Positions 14,958-15,144 of a stretch of DNA of 15,144 nt are shown here, in pieces. A program made the position numbers and the translations under genes. Source of the DNA: Candidatus Atribacteria bacterium (GTDB lineage: Bacteria > Atribacterota > Atribacteria > Atribacterales > Atribacteraceae); NCBI GenBank assembly GCA_003561145.1, contig PWXL01000083.1, positions 1 through 15,144 of the forward strand. The letters are read 5' to 3'. Below the pieces are notes generated by a model. It had not been told where the DNA came from and did not search any database. It saw nothing but the letters and a program-made list of their open reading frames with translations. Within the stretch, counting starts at the first letter, position 1. Every line of letters starts with the position of its first letter.

Positions 14958-14987
14958 AAAATAACGTACCAGTATTATATTTGTCAA
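14958..14987 (-). promoter_or_regulatory. Candidate promoter of the sugar ABC operon
   Basis: On the minus strand a perfect TTGACA (-35; 14987-14982) is followed after 18 bases by TATTTT (-10; 14963-14958), four of six matches to TATAAT. The surrounding sequence is AT-rich. Transcription would start near 14951 and yield a leader of about 410 bases before the ATPase gene. Confidence 0.5.
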
Positions 14988-15071
14988 TAAATTTTTTTCC
15001 TAATAAATGTTCTTCCTAAAACTAAAAAAACAATCTTCAAATAAATTTACGTTTATCTATCAGGGGATGCA

Positions 15072-15144
15072 GTGTGTGCAGGGTTTCTGTATAGCGGAAC
15101 ATCGGAACTAAGAAGTGAAAACGAAGAGGAAAACAAAGCACTAA
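15072..15144 (+). CDS. Possible start of a divergent gene, partial
   Basis: GTG at 15072 follows AGGGG with 5 bases spacing and opens a frame that continues to the right edge (24 codons). The translation is charged and coiled-coil-like (SELRSENEEENKAL). There is no family match and it is short, so this may be chance. The full gene would lie beyond the window. Confidence 0.22.
   Translation, partial: MCAGFLYSGTSELRSENEEENKAL

Larger units (their letters stand above)
14541..15144. other. Long non-coding upstream region of the ABC operon
   Basis: No convincing gene covers these 604 bases. Two overlapping short frames on the minus strand (14632-14832 and 14694-14894) have no family features and poor start signals. 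The right part (about 14940-15060) is AT-rich and carries a candidate promoter. The stretch between it and the ATPase start would be a 5' leader of roughly 410 bases, which is long enough to hold regulatory RNA, but I recognise no named riboswitch. Confidence 0.5.

Noticed and set aside
1..15144. CRISPR arrays, tRNA or rRNA genes and insertion sequences
   Set aside because: No regularly spaced direct repeats, no recognisable tRNA or rRNA segments and no transposase-like frames were seen by eye.

Overview
The window reads as ordinary bacterial DNA of moderate GC. It has tight gene packing, strong GGAGG-type ribosome binding sites, several GTG starts and overlapping stop/start pairs. No rRNA, tRNA, insertion sequence or CRISPR array was seen. 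The lineage cannot be named from this alone. An anaerobic or fermentative bacterium is a reasonable guess, from the corrinoid-methyltransferase-like UroD protein, the simple sugar ABC transporter and the DUF1848 protein. The exonuclease VII large subunit carries a GHQRD variant motif that I associate with Bacteroidota-type XseA, so that gene gives a mixed phylogenetic hint.

Left block (about 1-8742, all on the minus strand, read right to left). Nine genes lie head to tail with gaps under 60 bases or short overlaps: xseA, xseB, a UroD-family protein, a divergent PHP-type phosphoesterase, a PhoU-APH fusion, a RimK-like ATP-grasp enzyme, an HprK-related kinase, an amphi-Trp protein and a metallophosphoesterase that runs off the left edge. 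The core (744-4758, probably extending to 5968 and to the left edge) matches the poorly understood 'GAK' neighbourhood, in which an ATP-grasp ligase, an HprK-like kinase, an amphi-Trp protein and PhoU-type proteins occur together. No biochemical role is established for it, and the linked PHP and calcineurin-like phosphoesterases and the kinase-like APH domain suggest a phosphorylation/ligation circuit. This is the part of the window most likely to be an undescribed system.

Middle block (8743-11591, plus strand). A good sigma70-type promoter at 8846-8874 is overlapped by two adjacent perfect palindromes and reads into four genes: an ABC-2-like membrane permease without an ATPase, a 68-residue membrane-anchored small protein, a secreted glycine-turn beta-repeat protein of toastrack/DUF4097 type, and a DUF1848 protein with a C-terminal CX3CX2C cysteine cluster. 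The promoter sits between the two divergent blocks.

Right block (11603-15144). A bidirectional hairpin terminator separates the DUF1848 gene from a convergent sugar-type ABC transporter operon (minus strand: ATPase, permease, periplasmic substrate-binding protein). This operon has a candidate TTGACA promoter near 14970 and a leader of about 410 bases containing an imperfect inverted repeat. The last 600 bases are otherwise without a convincing gene. A short divergent reading frame at the right edge may be the start of a further gene.
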